From JAZDFH01 sp043808035 (GTDB lineage Bacteria > Patescibacteriota > Minisyncoccia > UBA6257 > Colwellbacteraceae), in the NCBI GenBank assembly GCA_043808035.1, contig JAZDFH010000027.1, positions 1 through 17,810 of the forward strand: a stretch of DNA of 17,810 nucleotides, read 5' to 3'. The position numbers and the translations under genes are program-made. The notes under the pieces were generated by a model that did no database searches, was not told the origin of the DNA, and worked only from the letters and a program-made list of their open reading frames with translations. Position 1 is the first letter of the stretch. Each line of letters begins with the position of its first letter. Below, one piece after another: positions 6,397 through 13,378 of the stretch.

Positions 6397-7797
6397 ATGG
6401 ATAAACAAAAAATAAAAAATAAAAAGGTTCATTTCATCGGTATCGGTGGTATCGGTGTGAGCTCTTTAGCTCGTTATTTTTTGTCCCAAAATTGGACTGT
6501 AAGCGGCTCGGATGTCGCTATGAGTGATTTAGTATCAGAACTACGTTCGGATGGCATAACTGTTCATATTGGGCATAAATCAGCCAATGTCCCCCGAAAT
6601 GCATCTTTGGTTGTTTACAGTAATGCTATTACATCTGATAATCCCGAGCTTGCTACCGCATACGAACGCAATTTTACAGTACAGAGCTACCCTCAAGCCC
6701 TTGGTGATGTTACAAAACAGTACACTACTATTGCGATAGCAGGATCTCATGGAAAAAGTACCACAACAGCACTTGTCGCTTTAATTTTAGAAAAAGCCGG
6801 GCTGGACCCGACTGTCATTATTGGCACAAAGTTGAAAGAGTTTGGTAATTCAAATTTTCGGAGCGGCAAAGGAAAATATCTTGTCATCGAAGCTGACGAA
6901 TATAAGGGAGCTTTTTGGAACTATTCCCCTAATGTTGCGCTTATTACCAATATCGATCGAGAACATCTTGATTTTTATAAAGATCTTAATGATGTTAAAA
7001 AAAGTTTTATTAAATTTATTAATAATATAAAACCGACGGGGCGTGTTTTTATCAACCAAGATAACGCAGGAATACATTCGATCGTTGGGAAAATCAAAGT
7101 TCCGTTTTCTTGGTATGGCTTTACCGAGAACAAGTCACGAACAAAGAAAGTAAGTTCGGCATTATATCTTCCGGGTCTTCATAATGTTTCGAATGCTTTA
7201 GGCGCATTTTCTGTCGCAAAACATATTGGTGTTTCAGAAAAAGTCATTCTTGCCGTTTTTAAAGAATATCATGGTTCATGGCGTCGCATGGAATATAAAG
7301 GATACTTTGCGGGCACAAAACATAAAGTTTTTGACGACTATGGGCATCATCCGACGGAAATTCAAGCGACTCTTTCTGCATTCCGGGCCACGTATCCACG
7401 ATCACCTCTTATCTGTGTTTTTCAACCGCATCAAGTAAAAAGATTACAAATTTTGTTTAAACAATTTGTTTCGGCTTTTGATAATGCCGACGCAGTTTTT
7501 CTTTTTGATGTTTATACCGTAGCGGGTCGGGATAACACTTCGATGAATGATGGCCCGACGTTGTCGGAGCAACTATCAATTTCTGTCTCGAAACGAAAAA
7601 ATGGACCACATACGGTTGTCTATCTCCCACAATCAAAATTATTACCAGATTTATTAAAAGAAGAATTAGTGACTCGTATCTATGAGTTGCAACATCATTA
7701 CGTGTTTGAAAAGCCGGCGATTATTCTTATGATGGGGGCAGGCACGATTGTCGATGTTACGCCACAACTATTGCAACAGGAAGAAAAAGAAATGTAA
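6397..7797 (+). CDS. murC: UDP-N-acetylmuramate--L-alanine ligase (MurC)
   Basis: MurC joins L-alanine to UDP-MurNAc with ATP, the first peptide step of peptidoglycan synthesis in the cytoplasm. The 466-residue product has the three Mur ligase domains. The N-terminal UDP-binding loop GIGGIG is at 15-20. The ATP loop GSHGKST is at 116-122. Substrate and metal motifs EADEYKG and NIDREHLD follow in the central domain. The C-terminal domain has the RRMEYKG and DDYGHHPTEI motifs and FQPHQ near 340-350. Length matches the family (E. coli 491). The ATG at 6397 gives the normal distance to the glycine loop. The gene faces the MutS-like gene across 141 bases and is followed 5 bases later by a nuclease-like gene in the same orientation. 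Confidence 0.95.
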   Translation: MDKQKIKNKKVHFIGIGGIGVSSLARYFLSQNWTVSGSDVAMSDLVSELRSDGITVHIGHKSANVPRNASLVVYSNAITSDNPELATAYERNFTVQSYPQALGDVTKQYTTIAIAGSHGKSTTTALVALILEKAGLDPTVIIGTKLKEFGNSNFRSGKGKYLVIEADEYKGAFWNYSPNVALITNIDREHLDFYKDLNDVKKSFIKFINNIKPTGRVFINQDNAGIHSIVGKIKVPFSWYGFTENKSRTKKVSSALYLPGLHNVSNALGAFSVAKHIGVSEKVILAVFKEYHGSWRRMEYKGYFAGTKHKVFDDYGHHPTEIQATLSAFRATYPRSPLICVFQPHQVKRLQILFKQFVSAFDNADAVFLFDVYTVAGRDNTSMNDGPTLSEQLSISVSKRKNGPHTVVYLPQSKLLPDLLKEELVTRIYELQHHYVFEKPAIILMMGAGTIVDVTPQLLQQEEKEM

Positions 7798-7802
7798 TAA
7801 CT

Positions 7803-8570
7803 ATGTATTACCGGAACGAAAATCAATTTAAAGATGAAAATGGATATATTATTGATGATCTCTGGTATCCGCGCGTAACAAGTATTGTACAGATTAAATC
7901 GAAACCCGCGCTCGCCTTCTTCTATCAAGATGTCGGGAGTCAAAAAAAGGCTGACGAAATTAAACAACGTGCCGCAGACGAAGGAACATTAGTCCACGAA
8001 ACAGCACAGGCAATCATGCTTGGGAAAACGCCAATTGTCGATGACAATATAAAGCCAGCCATTGAGGCATTTATCAATTTTTTTGGACACAATGATATTC
8101 GTACAGAAGAAGCATGGATAGAAAAACGTATTGCACATCGCGATGAACGATATGCCGGTACCGTTGATGCATTGGCACATATCAACGGGAAATTCGGCGT
8201 TATGGATATAAAGACGTCACAAGCAATCTATCGTGACTATAACCTTCAGACGGCAGCTTACTTTGCATCATTACATGACACATTTTGTGACCTAGAGACT
8301 CGATGGATTCTTCGAATAGATCAGCAGCAAACGTGCCGACGGTGCGGTGCAACGCTCCGTACGAAAGGCGGAAGGGAAAAAATAAAAAATCCTTATTACG
8401 ACGGTTTAGTGTCCCCTTGTCCAAAGGACGAACATGAATGGGGAGATGTAAAAGGCATCATCGAGTTTCAAGAGTTTCCCTATTGGCATGATGATTATAA
8501 TGCCTTTTTAGGTGCCAAGAGATTATGGGAATGGGAGCACAATTATTGGTTACGAAAAATCGGTTATTAA
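7803..8570 (+). CDS. PD-(D/E)XK nuclease superfamily protein with zinc-finger-like insert
   Basis: The 255-residue protein has the order of a RecB/Cas4-like nuclease. An early EGTLVHETAQ helix with His comes first. It is followed by YAGTVDAL with D122, then VMDIKTS with D135 and K137, then Q149-x-x-A-Y153. These correspond to the metal-binding Asp, the D-x-K core and the QxxxY motif of that superfamily. An insert of about 35 residues after the core carries C178-x-x-C181 and C206 plus H211, suggesting a zinc ribbon rather than an iron-sulfur cluster. No helicase domain is attached. It lies 5 bases behind murC and is probably co-transcribed, though no functional link is apparent. The substrate is unknown; DNA end processing or repair is the default expectation for the fold. 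Confidence 0.75.
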   Translation: MYYRNENQFKDENGYIIDDLWYPRVTSIVQIKSKPALAFFYQDVGSQKKADEIKQRAADEGTLVHETAQAIMLGKTPIVDDNIKPAIEAFINFFGHNDIRTEEAWIEKRIAHRDERYAGTVDALAHINGKFGVMDIKTSQAIYRDYNLQTAAYFASLHDTFCDLETRWILRIDQQQTCRRCGATLRTKGGREKIKNPYYDGLVSPCPKDEHEWGDVKGIIEFQEFPYWHDDYNAFLGAKRLWEWEHNYWLRKIGY

Positions 8571-8625
8571 GAATTTCTTCAAGATTTCGTCATGTATCAC
8601 GTACCGTCGTAACGAAAGAGATTCC

Positions 8626-9243
8626 TTAAAGTAAAGAGATGATATCGTTTCCATTTTCTACCATATAATCTGCGAAATCTGTTTTTCGGTTGGTATATCT
8701 CCCCTCTTTCCGTTGTACGAATATCGTTGTCGCATGTGGGAATGCTTTTTTTATTGCTTCTATTTGGTGTATGCGATCATCGATAAAATAAAAATGTTTT
8801 TTTGTTCCTGCATCATTTTTGAGAAATTCTGCTTTTAATGCCGTGGTAATCAATATCGATTGTACGGATTCTGTAATTTTACTATAGGCGATTTTTTGAC
8901 TCTGAAATGTTGTATCACCGTGTGATAGCAATGTTGTATACTTCCCGTGTTTCGCTAGAAAATGGAGCATGTCAATAAATACGTACGTGTGTGCTGTTTG
9001 TAAATGTTGAAGTCCGATTTTTTGTAATTCTATACAAGGGATATTCGTGTGTTCGGCAATACGTGACAAATGTTCCTCTAAAGAATATACGCGGGGTACT
9101 TGAGTATCCCTTTTGTCATCGTAATAGCACCTTTTAAACAATGATTGCTTGATGCCGTTCGATTGATAAAGTTTTTCTTGAAGGTCGGCTATAAACTCTT
9201 TCGTATTAAAGACGACATCATCAAAGTCGAGAAAAATATGCAT
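8626..9243 (-). CDS. HAD-superfamily hydrolase-like protein
   Basis: The 205-residue protein opens with MHIFLDFDDVVFNT, the HAD nucleophile motif (D6 and D8), at the very N-terminus. A Ser in LLSHGD (S107) fits motif II, and FIDD (D155/D156) fits the motif IV metal-binding acids. Residues 20-95 form a helical cap. The overall layout is of a small phosphatase-like HAD, but the substrate cannot be predicted. The ATG at 9243 lies 6 bases after the stop of the yvcK-like gene, so it is the last gene of a four-gene minus-strand operon. It converges on the nuclease-like gene; no clear terminator is visible in the 55 bases between them. Confidence 0.75.
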   Translation of the reverse strand: MHIFLDFDDVVFNTKEFIADLQEKLYQSNGIKQSLFKRCYYDDKRDTQVPRVYSLEEHLSRIAEHTNIPCIELQKIGLQHLQTAHTYVFIDMLHFLAKHGKYTTLLSHGDTTFQSQKIAYSKITESVQSILITTALKAEFLKNDAGTKKHFYFIDDRIHQIEAIKKAFPHATTIFVQRKEGRYTNRKTDFADYMVENGNDIISLL

Positions 9244-9249
9244 GGTGTT

Positions 9250-10278
9250 TTATATAATACGTTTGATGAGTTTGTTGTACGATTTATAATCAGACAACAT
9301 CATAAATATACGGGCCAGTTTTTCCCCGTCATGGCGAATAAAAGATCGTTGTGCCGCAATTGCATCCGTTTTATTATAGGTAATCGCCTTTTTACTGAGT
9401 AGACGCGCCTCAATGACTTGATATGACCGTTTTTTATACGCCTTTTCATGAAAAGTAACGAGCAATTCTCTCTTATTCTCGTATTTTTTTATCAATTTTC
9501 GGGGGGGCTGTTGAACATTGTAGATAACAAAGTTTAATCGTTCTTTCCCGATGTATGCTTCAATGGCAGCCGCATAGTCGTCGAGAGTAAATTTTTCCGT
9601 TTGTCCTCCTTTGTTCACTAAATTACATACATACACCACCTTTGCTTTTGTATTTTGAATTGCTTGAGATATGTCTTTTACAAGAAGATTCGGAACAATA
9701 CTCGAATAATGATTCCCCGGTCCGATAACAACGATATCTGCATTCATGATGGCCTTAATCGCTTTCGGGTGCGCATGTGCTCGTGGTTCGAGTGTAATCT
9801 TTTGTATACCGGTTTTCTGTATGTCGGTACAGACGGAGACTTCATTTTCGCCTTTCAAAACTCGTCCGTCTACAAGCGTTATGTATAATTTGATGTTGTC
9901 TTGTGTTACCGGTATTACACTCCCCTTAACATTTAAAATAGCGCTTGCTTCTTCTACGCCGGTACTGAAACTGCCACTTATTTTTTCGAGTGCTGATAAG
10001 AACAAATTTCCGAATGTATGCCCTTTCAATGTTCCATTTTCGAAACGATATCCCATAAGTGTTCGAACGATATCTGATGATTCAGAAAGCGCAACAAGAC
10101 ATTGTCGAATATCACCTGGAGGTAGAACACCGAGTTCGTCTCGCAGAATACCGGTCGAGCCGCCATCGTCTGCCATAGAAACAATTGCCGAGATATCGAA
10201 TGGATATCGTTTAAGCCCGGACAAAACAACGAAACTTCCCGTTCCTCCTCCAATAGTGACAATCTTTTTGTTTTTCAT
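9250..10278 (-). CDS. yvcK: YvcK/CofD-like protein (gluconeogenesis factor family)
   Basis: YvcK proteins bind UDP-sugars and influence carbon flux and cell wall metabolism in Firmicutes and Actinobacteria. CofD relatives are transferases in F420 synthesis. The 342-residue product starts with VTIGGGTGSFVVL (glycine loop at 10-14), then SMADDGGSTGILRDELG at 35-50 and LPPGDIRQCLVAL at 52-64, all hallmarks of the YvcK branch. A later HTFGNLFLSAL and DIVVIGPGNHYSSIVPNLL complete the family pattern. Length is close to B. subtilis YvcK (about 317). It sits 8 bases after a small hypothetical gene and 6 before the HAD gene. Given murG, murC and an M23 peptidase nearby, a cell wall role is plausible, but that is inference. 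Confidence 0.9.
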   Translation of the reverse strand: MKNKKIVTIGGGTGSFVVLSGLKRYPFDISAIVSMADDGGSTGILRDELGVLPPGDIRQCLVALSESSDIVRTLMGYRFENGTLKGHTFGNLFLSALEKISGSFSTGVEEASAILNVKGSVIPVTQDNIKLYITLVDGRVLKGENEVSVCTDIQKTGIQKITLEPRAHAHPKAIKAIMNADIVVIGPGNHYSSIVPNLLVKDISQAIQNTKAKVVYVCNLVNKGGQTEKFTLDDYAAAIEAYIGKERLNFVIYNVQQPPRKLIKKYENKRELLVTFHEKAYKKRSYQVIEARLLSKKAITYNKTDAIAAQRSFIRHDGEKLARIFMMLSDYKSYNKLIKRII

Positions 10279-10286
10279 ACGCGAGG

Positions 10287-10541
10287 TTATTTATCTTCAG
10301 GCTGCTCTTTGAACACTTCGACGCAAAAAACGTTTTGATCATTCACCAGAACCATTCGTCCATCGGTTGTTTCAAATTTAGTAAACTGTCCGTTTTCGAT
10401 AGTGTCTGTCTTTATCCCACGAAACGTTTTTTTAATACCCGATACGCACGTAATGATTTGTGTGACAGTTTTTCCTTTCTTGCGTACGGATGAGAGTAAA
10501 TTCGCTTCTTTTGGTGTAGTGTCCTTTTCTATTTTCTCCAT
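10287..10541 (-). CDS. Conserved-looking small protein (84 residues), unknown function
   Basis: Not recognised. From the ATG at 10541 the product begins MEKIEKDTTPKEANLLSSV. It continues into a Lys/Thr-rich middle, then a stretch rich in alternating hydrophobic residues, FTKFETTDGRMVLVNDQNV, that suggests a small beta-sheet or barrel. There is no signal or membrane segment. A longer frame reaching 10613 exists, but it runs through the upstream gene. The ATG at 10541 shares one base with that gene's stop (TAATG), which is strong support for this start and for translational coupling. The yvcK-like gene follows after 8 bases. Confidence 0.65.
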   Translation of the reverse strand: MEKIEKDTTPKEANLLSSVRKKGKTVTQIITCVSGIKKTFRGIKTDTIENGQFTKFETTDGRMVLVNDQNVFCVEVFKEQPEDK

Positions 10542-10744
10542 TATTTTTTGATATTTTCTTCCATTGTAGCATGAGCGGCGCATGGTGTGATAACGATAGG
10601 GTGTGTATGCCAATCTCGTCCAGCAATATATCCGATGAAAAAACTGATCAGACTCACAAAAAAAGTGAGAAATGCGATACGAATATACGATTTTTGCAAT
10701 AACCGTGTAATTTTTTCGATTAATTCAATAAAGAAAAATCTCAT
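10541..10744 (-). CDS. Small single-pass membrane protein (67 residues), unknown function
   Basis: First gene of the yvcK operon. The N-terminal 20 residues are mixed aromatic and basic. A membrane segment at about 22-42 (IRIAFLTFFVSLISFFIGYIA) precedes GRDWHTHPIVITPC and a polar tail. The positive residues before the helix and the His/Cys-containing segment after it suggest an N-in topology with a short outer tail. Its stop overlaps the next start as TAATG. Similar short proteins with one helix followed by a Pro-Ile-Val-Ile motif seem familiar from Patescibacteria, but this is recollection only. Upstream is the divergent rpmA. Confidence 0.65.
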   Translation of the reverse strand: MRFFFIELIEKITRLLQKSYIRIAFLTFFVSLISFFIGYIAGRDWHTHPIVITPCAAHATMEENIKK

Positions 10745-10762
10745 CAGTGTATGTTTGTTTTA

Positions 10763-10791
10763 TTGACAATCATTCGTGTACCTCGTAAACT
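10763..10791 (+). promoter_or_regulatory. Promoter TTGACA-17-TAAACT upstream of rpmA
   Basis: A perfect -35 hexamer (10763-10768) lies 17 bases before TAAACT (10786-10791). The start would be near 10798, leaving about 30 bases of leader. A second -10-like box (10816-10821) lies closer to rpmA. Confidence 0.5.
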
Positions 10792-10815
10792 ATGGAAATA
10801 GTAAAATCAAATAAA

Positions 10816-10821
10816 TATTAT
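10816..10821 (+). promoter_or_regulatory. TATTAT box 8 bases before rpmA
   Basis: TATTAT ends exactly 8 bases before the rpmA ATG, the same geometry as murC and the 4096 ORF. No good -35 stands 16-18 bases upstream, so it may be an alternative or fortuitous start. Confidence 0.35.
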
Positions 10822-10829
10822 CATAAACT

Positions 10830-11111
10830 ATGGCACATACTAAATCTGGCGGATCTACTAAATTAGGACGAGATTCCGCCGCAAAACGACTTGGTGTTAA
10901 ACGTTCCGGTGGACAATCTGTAAAAGCAGGTGAAATTATTATTCGCCAACGAGGAACTCGTTACATGCCGGGGAAAAATGTTAAACAGGGGGCAGATGAC
11001 ACACTTTATGCCGCGACAGACGGTGTAGTAAAATTCGCTGATATAAAGAAAACAAGATTCGATGGAACCTTCCGTCATCTTAAGACTGTTTCGGTTGTAT
11101 CTCAATCGTAA
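10830..11111 (+). CDS. rpmA: 50S ribosomal protein bL27
   Basis: bL27 lies near the peptidyl transferase centre with its N-terminal tail. The 93-residue product starts MAHTKSGGSTKLGRDSAAKRLGVKR, very close to the usual MAHKKGGGSTRNGRDS. It continues with AGEIIIRQRGTRYMPGKNV and ends in a typical DGVVKF strand. There is no cleavable N-terminal extension of the Firmicute type. Length is normal (E. coli 85). rplU, its usual operon partner, is not present upstream; rpmA stands alone behind its own promoter. The last 32 bases overlap the end of rplI on the opposite strand. There is no Shine-Dalgarno sequence before the ATG. Confidence 0.95.
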   Translation: MAHTKSGGSTKLGRDSAAKRLGVKRSGGQSVKAGEIIIRQRGTRYMPGKNVKQGADDTLYAATDGVVKFADIKKTRFDGTFRHLKTVSVVSQS

Positions 11112-11526
11112 TAGTTGTTTTATACGTACCAATCTTACAGGAAATCATATGACGGCCGATCGATTTGATCGGCTGCTTTAGTTCAAGTGAACATCCTTCA
11201 GGAATCAAGGTTTTTGCGATAAGAGTTTTTTTAACCTCTTCTTTGGTGACCGAACCGAAAACCTCTTGCTTTTTCCCTACTTTCAAAAAAAATACGATCG
11301 GTTTAGCGGCTGTCTCCGTGCTGAAGCGCTTCAATTCTTGCTCCAAGAATTCTTGTTTACTTTGCGCATGCTTTTTTTTAACGGTAATTTGATTCACCTC
11401 TCCTGTTGTTGCGAGTTTCGCAAGCTTTTGCGGAAACAAAAAATTCCGTGCGTACCCATCGGAGACATTTTTTATCTCGTCTTTTTTCCCTACGTTTTTA
11501 ATGTCTTTAAGAAAGATAACTTTCAT
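11080..11526 (-). CDS. rplI: 50S ribosomal protein bL9
   Basis: bL9 is an elongated protein at the L1-stalk side of the large subunit that affects frame maintenance. The 148-residue product is full length (E. coli 149). The N-domain begins MKVIFLKDIKNVGKKDEIKN and has DGYARNFLFPQKLA. The central helix is Lys/Gln/Glu-rich, and the C-domain has KVGKKQEVFGSVTKEEV and ends TTITIEIQPKQS. It follows the S41 protease gene by 6 bases, not the usual rpsF-ssb-rpsR genes. Its 3' end overlaps rpmA on the other strand by 32 bases. Some CPR lineages lack bL9 altogether, so its presence excludes those lineages as the source. Confidence 0.95.
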   Translation of the reverse strand: MKVIFLKDIKNVGKKDEIKNVSDGYARNFLFPQKLAKLATTGEVNQITVKKKHAQSKQEFLEQELKRFSTETAAKPIVFFLKVGKKQEVFGSVTKEEVKKTLIAKTLIPEGCSLELKQPIKSIGRHMISCKIGTYKTTITIEIQPKQS

Positions 11527-11532
11527 AATAAA

Positions 11533-12750
11533 TTATTTTAATTTTTCTTTTACCAATTCAAGAGCTTTATCAAGTTGAGGATCGCGTTCAGCCTTTATAT
11601 CTTCTTCTGTGAGCGGAACTTCGTAGTCCGCGGCGATACCGTTCTTTTCTATTTGTGTTCCATCAGGCAGAAGCCAATGAGCAACAGTGATTTTCAATGT
11701 AGAGCCGTCTTTTAACGATTCCAATTGTTGCACGGTTCCTTTGCCAAAACTGTGTTCTCCAACAAGCGGAACGTTGCGGTCAATATGCAGAGCACCGGCC
11801 AAAATCTCCGATGCCGAGGCAGACCCGCCGTTCATAATGACTACGACCGGCAAATCTCGCAGCGAGTTGTTCCCTCGTGCGGCAAAGATGATCTCCTCGC
11901 CTGTCGCAAATTTTTCGCTGACTACGAGCGTTCCTTTTGGTACGAACCACCCCGCAATATCAACAGCAGTGTCTAACAGCCCTCCTGGATTGTTCCGCAA
12001 ATCAAGTACGATGCCTTTTGCGCCTTGAAGGATCGCTTCAGTTACTGCCCGATTAAATGCAGAATCAGTTGTGCCGCTAAAACTGAAGATTTGAATATGC
12101 GCGATTTTGTCATCCTTCATTTTCCATTCAACAACAGGTACCTGAATATTGGAACGCGTAATGTCTATTTTGCGTGATTCTTCCCATTCTTCTCTTGAAA
12201 TCGTCAAAGTGACACTTGTTCCTATCTCTCCACGGATAATCTTTACCGCTTCATTAACACTGACTCCGTCGGTTGATTTCCCATCAATTTCAAGAATTTT
12301 ATCGTTTGCTTTCAGTCCTGCCTTTTCCGCCGGTGTATTTTTAAGCGGTGCTATAACCAGTAATTGTTTTTCACGGATACCGATTTCCGCTCCGATTCCG
12401 CCAAAATTGCCGCTGATGTCTTCTGTGAATTTCTTAGAGTCTTCCGGTTCAAAGAAGTTCGTGTTAGGGTCCCCATAGGAATTTGTAAGCCCCTTAATGG
12501 CACCGTAAATTAATGTTTGGTCAGGAATAGTACCTCCATCGATATGACGTTCACGAAGCTTGTCCCATGCTTGCCAAAAAAGACTGAAATCCGCAGTTAC
12601 GTCCGCCGGTGTCTCCGCGTTTTGATAGTTTACAACAATGTTTTTTGTCCCTTGCAACCCAATTTGAAATCCGGCGTAATAGGAGGCTGATGAGAGCCCT
12701 ACGATGATAACGATCATCGATCCAACAATAATCCATGATTTTTTATTCAT
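11533..12750 (-). CDS. Membrane-anchored C-terminal processing peptidase (S41 family, CtpA type)
   Basis: S41 peptidases are Ser/Lys proteases that trim or degrade secreted proteins from their C-termini. The 405-residue product has an N-terminal signal anchor (about 6-28). A helical region, then a PDZ domain at about 110-190 with NFGGIGAEIG and AGLKANDKILEIDG, follows. The catalytic domain includes LDLRNNPGG, GGSASASEILAGAL with the likely nucleophile S312, and SFGKGTVQ with K337. The 25-residue Ser-Lys spacing equals that of algal CtpA. All catalytic features are intact. rplI follows after 6 bases, so a ribosomal protein seems to be co-transcribed with a surface protease. The ATG at 12750 gives a normal anchor; there is no Shine-Dalgarno sequence. 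Confidence 0.93.
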   Translation of the reverse strand: MNKKSWIIVGSMIVIIVGLSSASYYAGFQIGLQGTKNIVVNYQNAETPADVTADFSLFWQAWDKLRERHIDGGTIPDQTLIYGAIKGLTNSYGDPNTNFFEPEDSKKFTEDISGNFGGIGAEIGIREKQLLVIAPLKNTPAEKAGLKANDKILEIDGKSTDGVSVNEAVKIIRGEIGTSVTLTISREEWEESRKIDITRSNIQVPVVEWKMKDDKIAHIQIFSFSGTTDSAFNRAVTEAILQGAKGIVLDLRNNPGGLLDTAVDIAGWFVPKGTLVVSEKFATGEEIIFAARGNNSLRDLPVVVIMNGGSASASEILAGALHIDRNVPLVGEHSFGKGTVQQLESLKDGSTLKITVAHWLLPDGTQIEKNGIAADYEVPLTEEDIKAERDPQLDKALELVKEKLK

Positions 12751-12808
12751 TCTTAATATTTATTTCTTTTGAACATTCGAATCTATATACATCTATACAT
12801 CAATTCTA

Positions 12809-12839
12809 TTGCTCAATTTTAGTGTAGTTCTGCTATAAT
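12809..12839 (+). promoter_or_regulatory. Extended -10 promoter (TGCTATAAT) upstream of the 12889 gene
   Basis: TGC-TATAAT (12831-12839) is a consensus extended -10. A partial -35, TTGCTC at 12809-12814, stands 19 bases upstream, which an extended -10 can tolerate. Transcription would start near 12846, about 43 bases before the gene. Confidence 0.55.
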
Positions 12840-12888
12840 GGCAAATAGATGAAAGATTATCTAAAATCAAAAGAATAAGAATATTTCT

Positions 12889-13236
12889 ATGAAGAAAATG
12901 GATTTCAAAGTTGAGATTGAAAAGAAAAAAGAGTCCCCTAAAAAAGGAGGTATAACAAGCATGCGGTCTGCTATTGTAGCGGAATTGGTATCATTTATGG
13001 GAGAAGATGAACCTTTGACACAAGACGAGAAGGAAGAAGTAACGAGGATGCGAACGTCAAAACGTATCAAATATTGGCTTGGAAGAACACGTCACATAGA
13101 ACCAAGCAGAATAATCGAGCTAATGAGGCAAACAAAAGAAGCTCGGAATCCGCGGGCGCTCATGAACTGGCTTATTTCGAGCGAAGCAAAAAAAACGAAA
13201 AAAATACCAACGCCCCCAAAACGACAGGATGTATAA
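12889..13236 (+). CDS. Small basic hypothetical protein (115 residues)
   Basis: Not recognised. The product starts MKKMDFKVEIEKKKE. A helix-rich middle includes MRSAIVAELVSFMGEDEPLT and a run of Lys/Arg and Glu (TSKRIKYWLGRTRHIEPSRI). It ends in a low-complexity Lys/Pro tail. No signal peptide or membrane segment is present. The basic character, Trp-Leu-Gly-Arg turn and repeated helices would suit a nucleic-acid or ribosome-associated protein, but no domain supports that. The ATG at 12889 is 50 bases past a strong extended -10 box. A second small ORF overlaps its last 8 bases, and def follows, so it probably opens the def-fmt transcript. Confidence 0.65.
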   Translation: MKKMDFKVEIEKKKESPKKGGITSMRSAIVAELVSFMGEDEPLTQDEKEEVTRMRTSKRIKYWLGRTRHIEPSRIIELMRQTKEARNPRALMNWLISSEAKKTKKIPTPPKRQDV

Positions 13237-13378
13237 ATTTTCCCTCGATGTATACTCACTTGCAAAACAACATAATGCTGATATTCTGCTAGAACTTGCA
13301 AAATCTGTTGCGGGGCGTAAGAATATAAAAAACAAAGGATATGACACAAATTATCACGATCGACAACAAAAAAGATGA
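13229..13378 (+). CDS. Overlapping small ORF (49 residues), hypothetical
   Basis: The frame opens with ATG at 13229, inside the last codons of the upstream gene, and stops with TGA inside def. It reads MYKFSLDVYSLAKQHNADI then LLELAKSVAGRKNI. This looks protein-like: an amphipathic helix with Leu/Ala spacing and a basic C-terminus. It covers nearly all of the otherwise empty 104 bases between the two genes, overlapping by 8 bases upstream and 38 downstream, which would couple translation into def. No homologue is recognised. The alternative is that the frame is chance; its last dozen residues (after KGYD) lie over the def coding sequence and are less convincing. Confidence 0.45.
   Translation: MYKFSLDVYSLAKQHNADILLELAKSVAGRKNIKNKGYDTNYHDRQQKR

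Noticed and set aside
8571..8625. Terminator between the convergent nuclease and HAD genes
   Set aside because: Only a 6-bp TTTCGT/ACGAAA pair with a long loop and no T-run is present; not strong enough to call.
9746..10312. 188-residue plus-strand frame across yvcK
   Set aside because: It is the antisense shadow of a strongly conserved YvcK sequence, and its translation has no domain-like pattern.
10541..10613. 24-residue N-terminal extension of the 84-residue protein
   Set aside because: It lies entirely within the upstream membrane protein gene, and the TAATG junction gives a better start.
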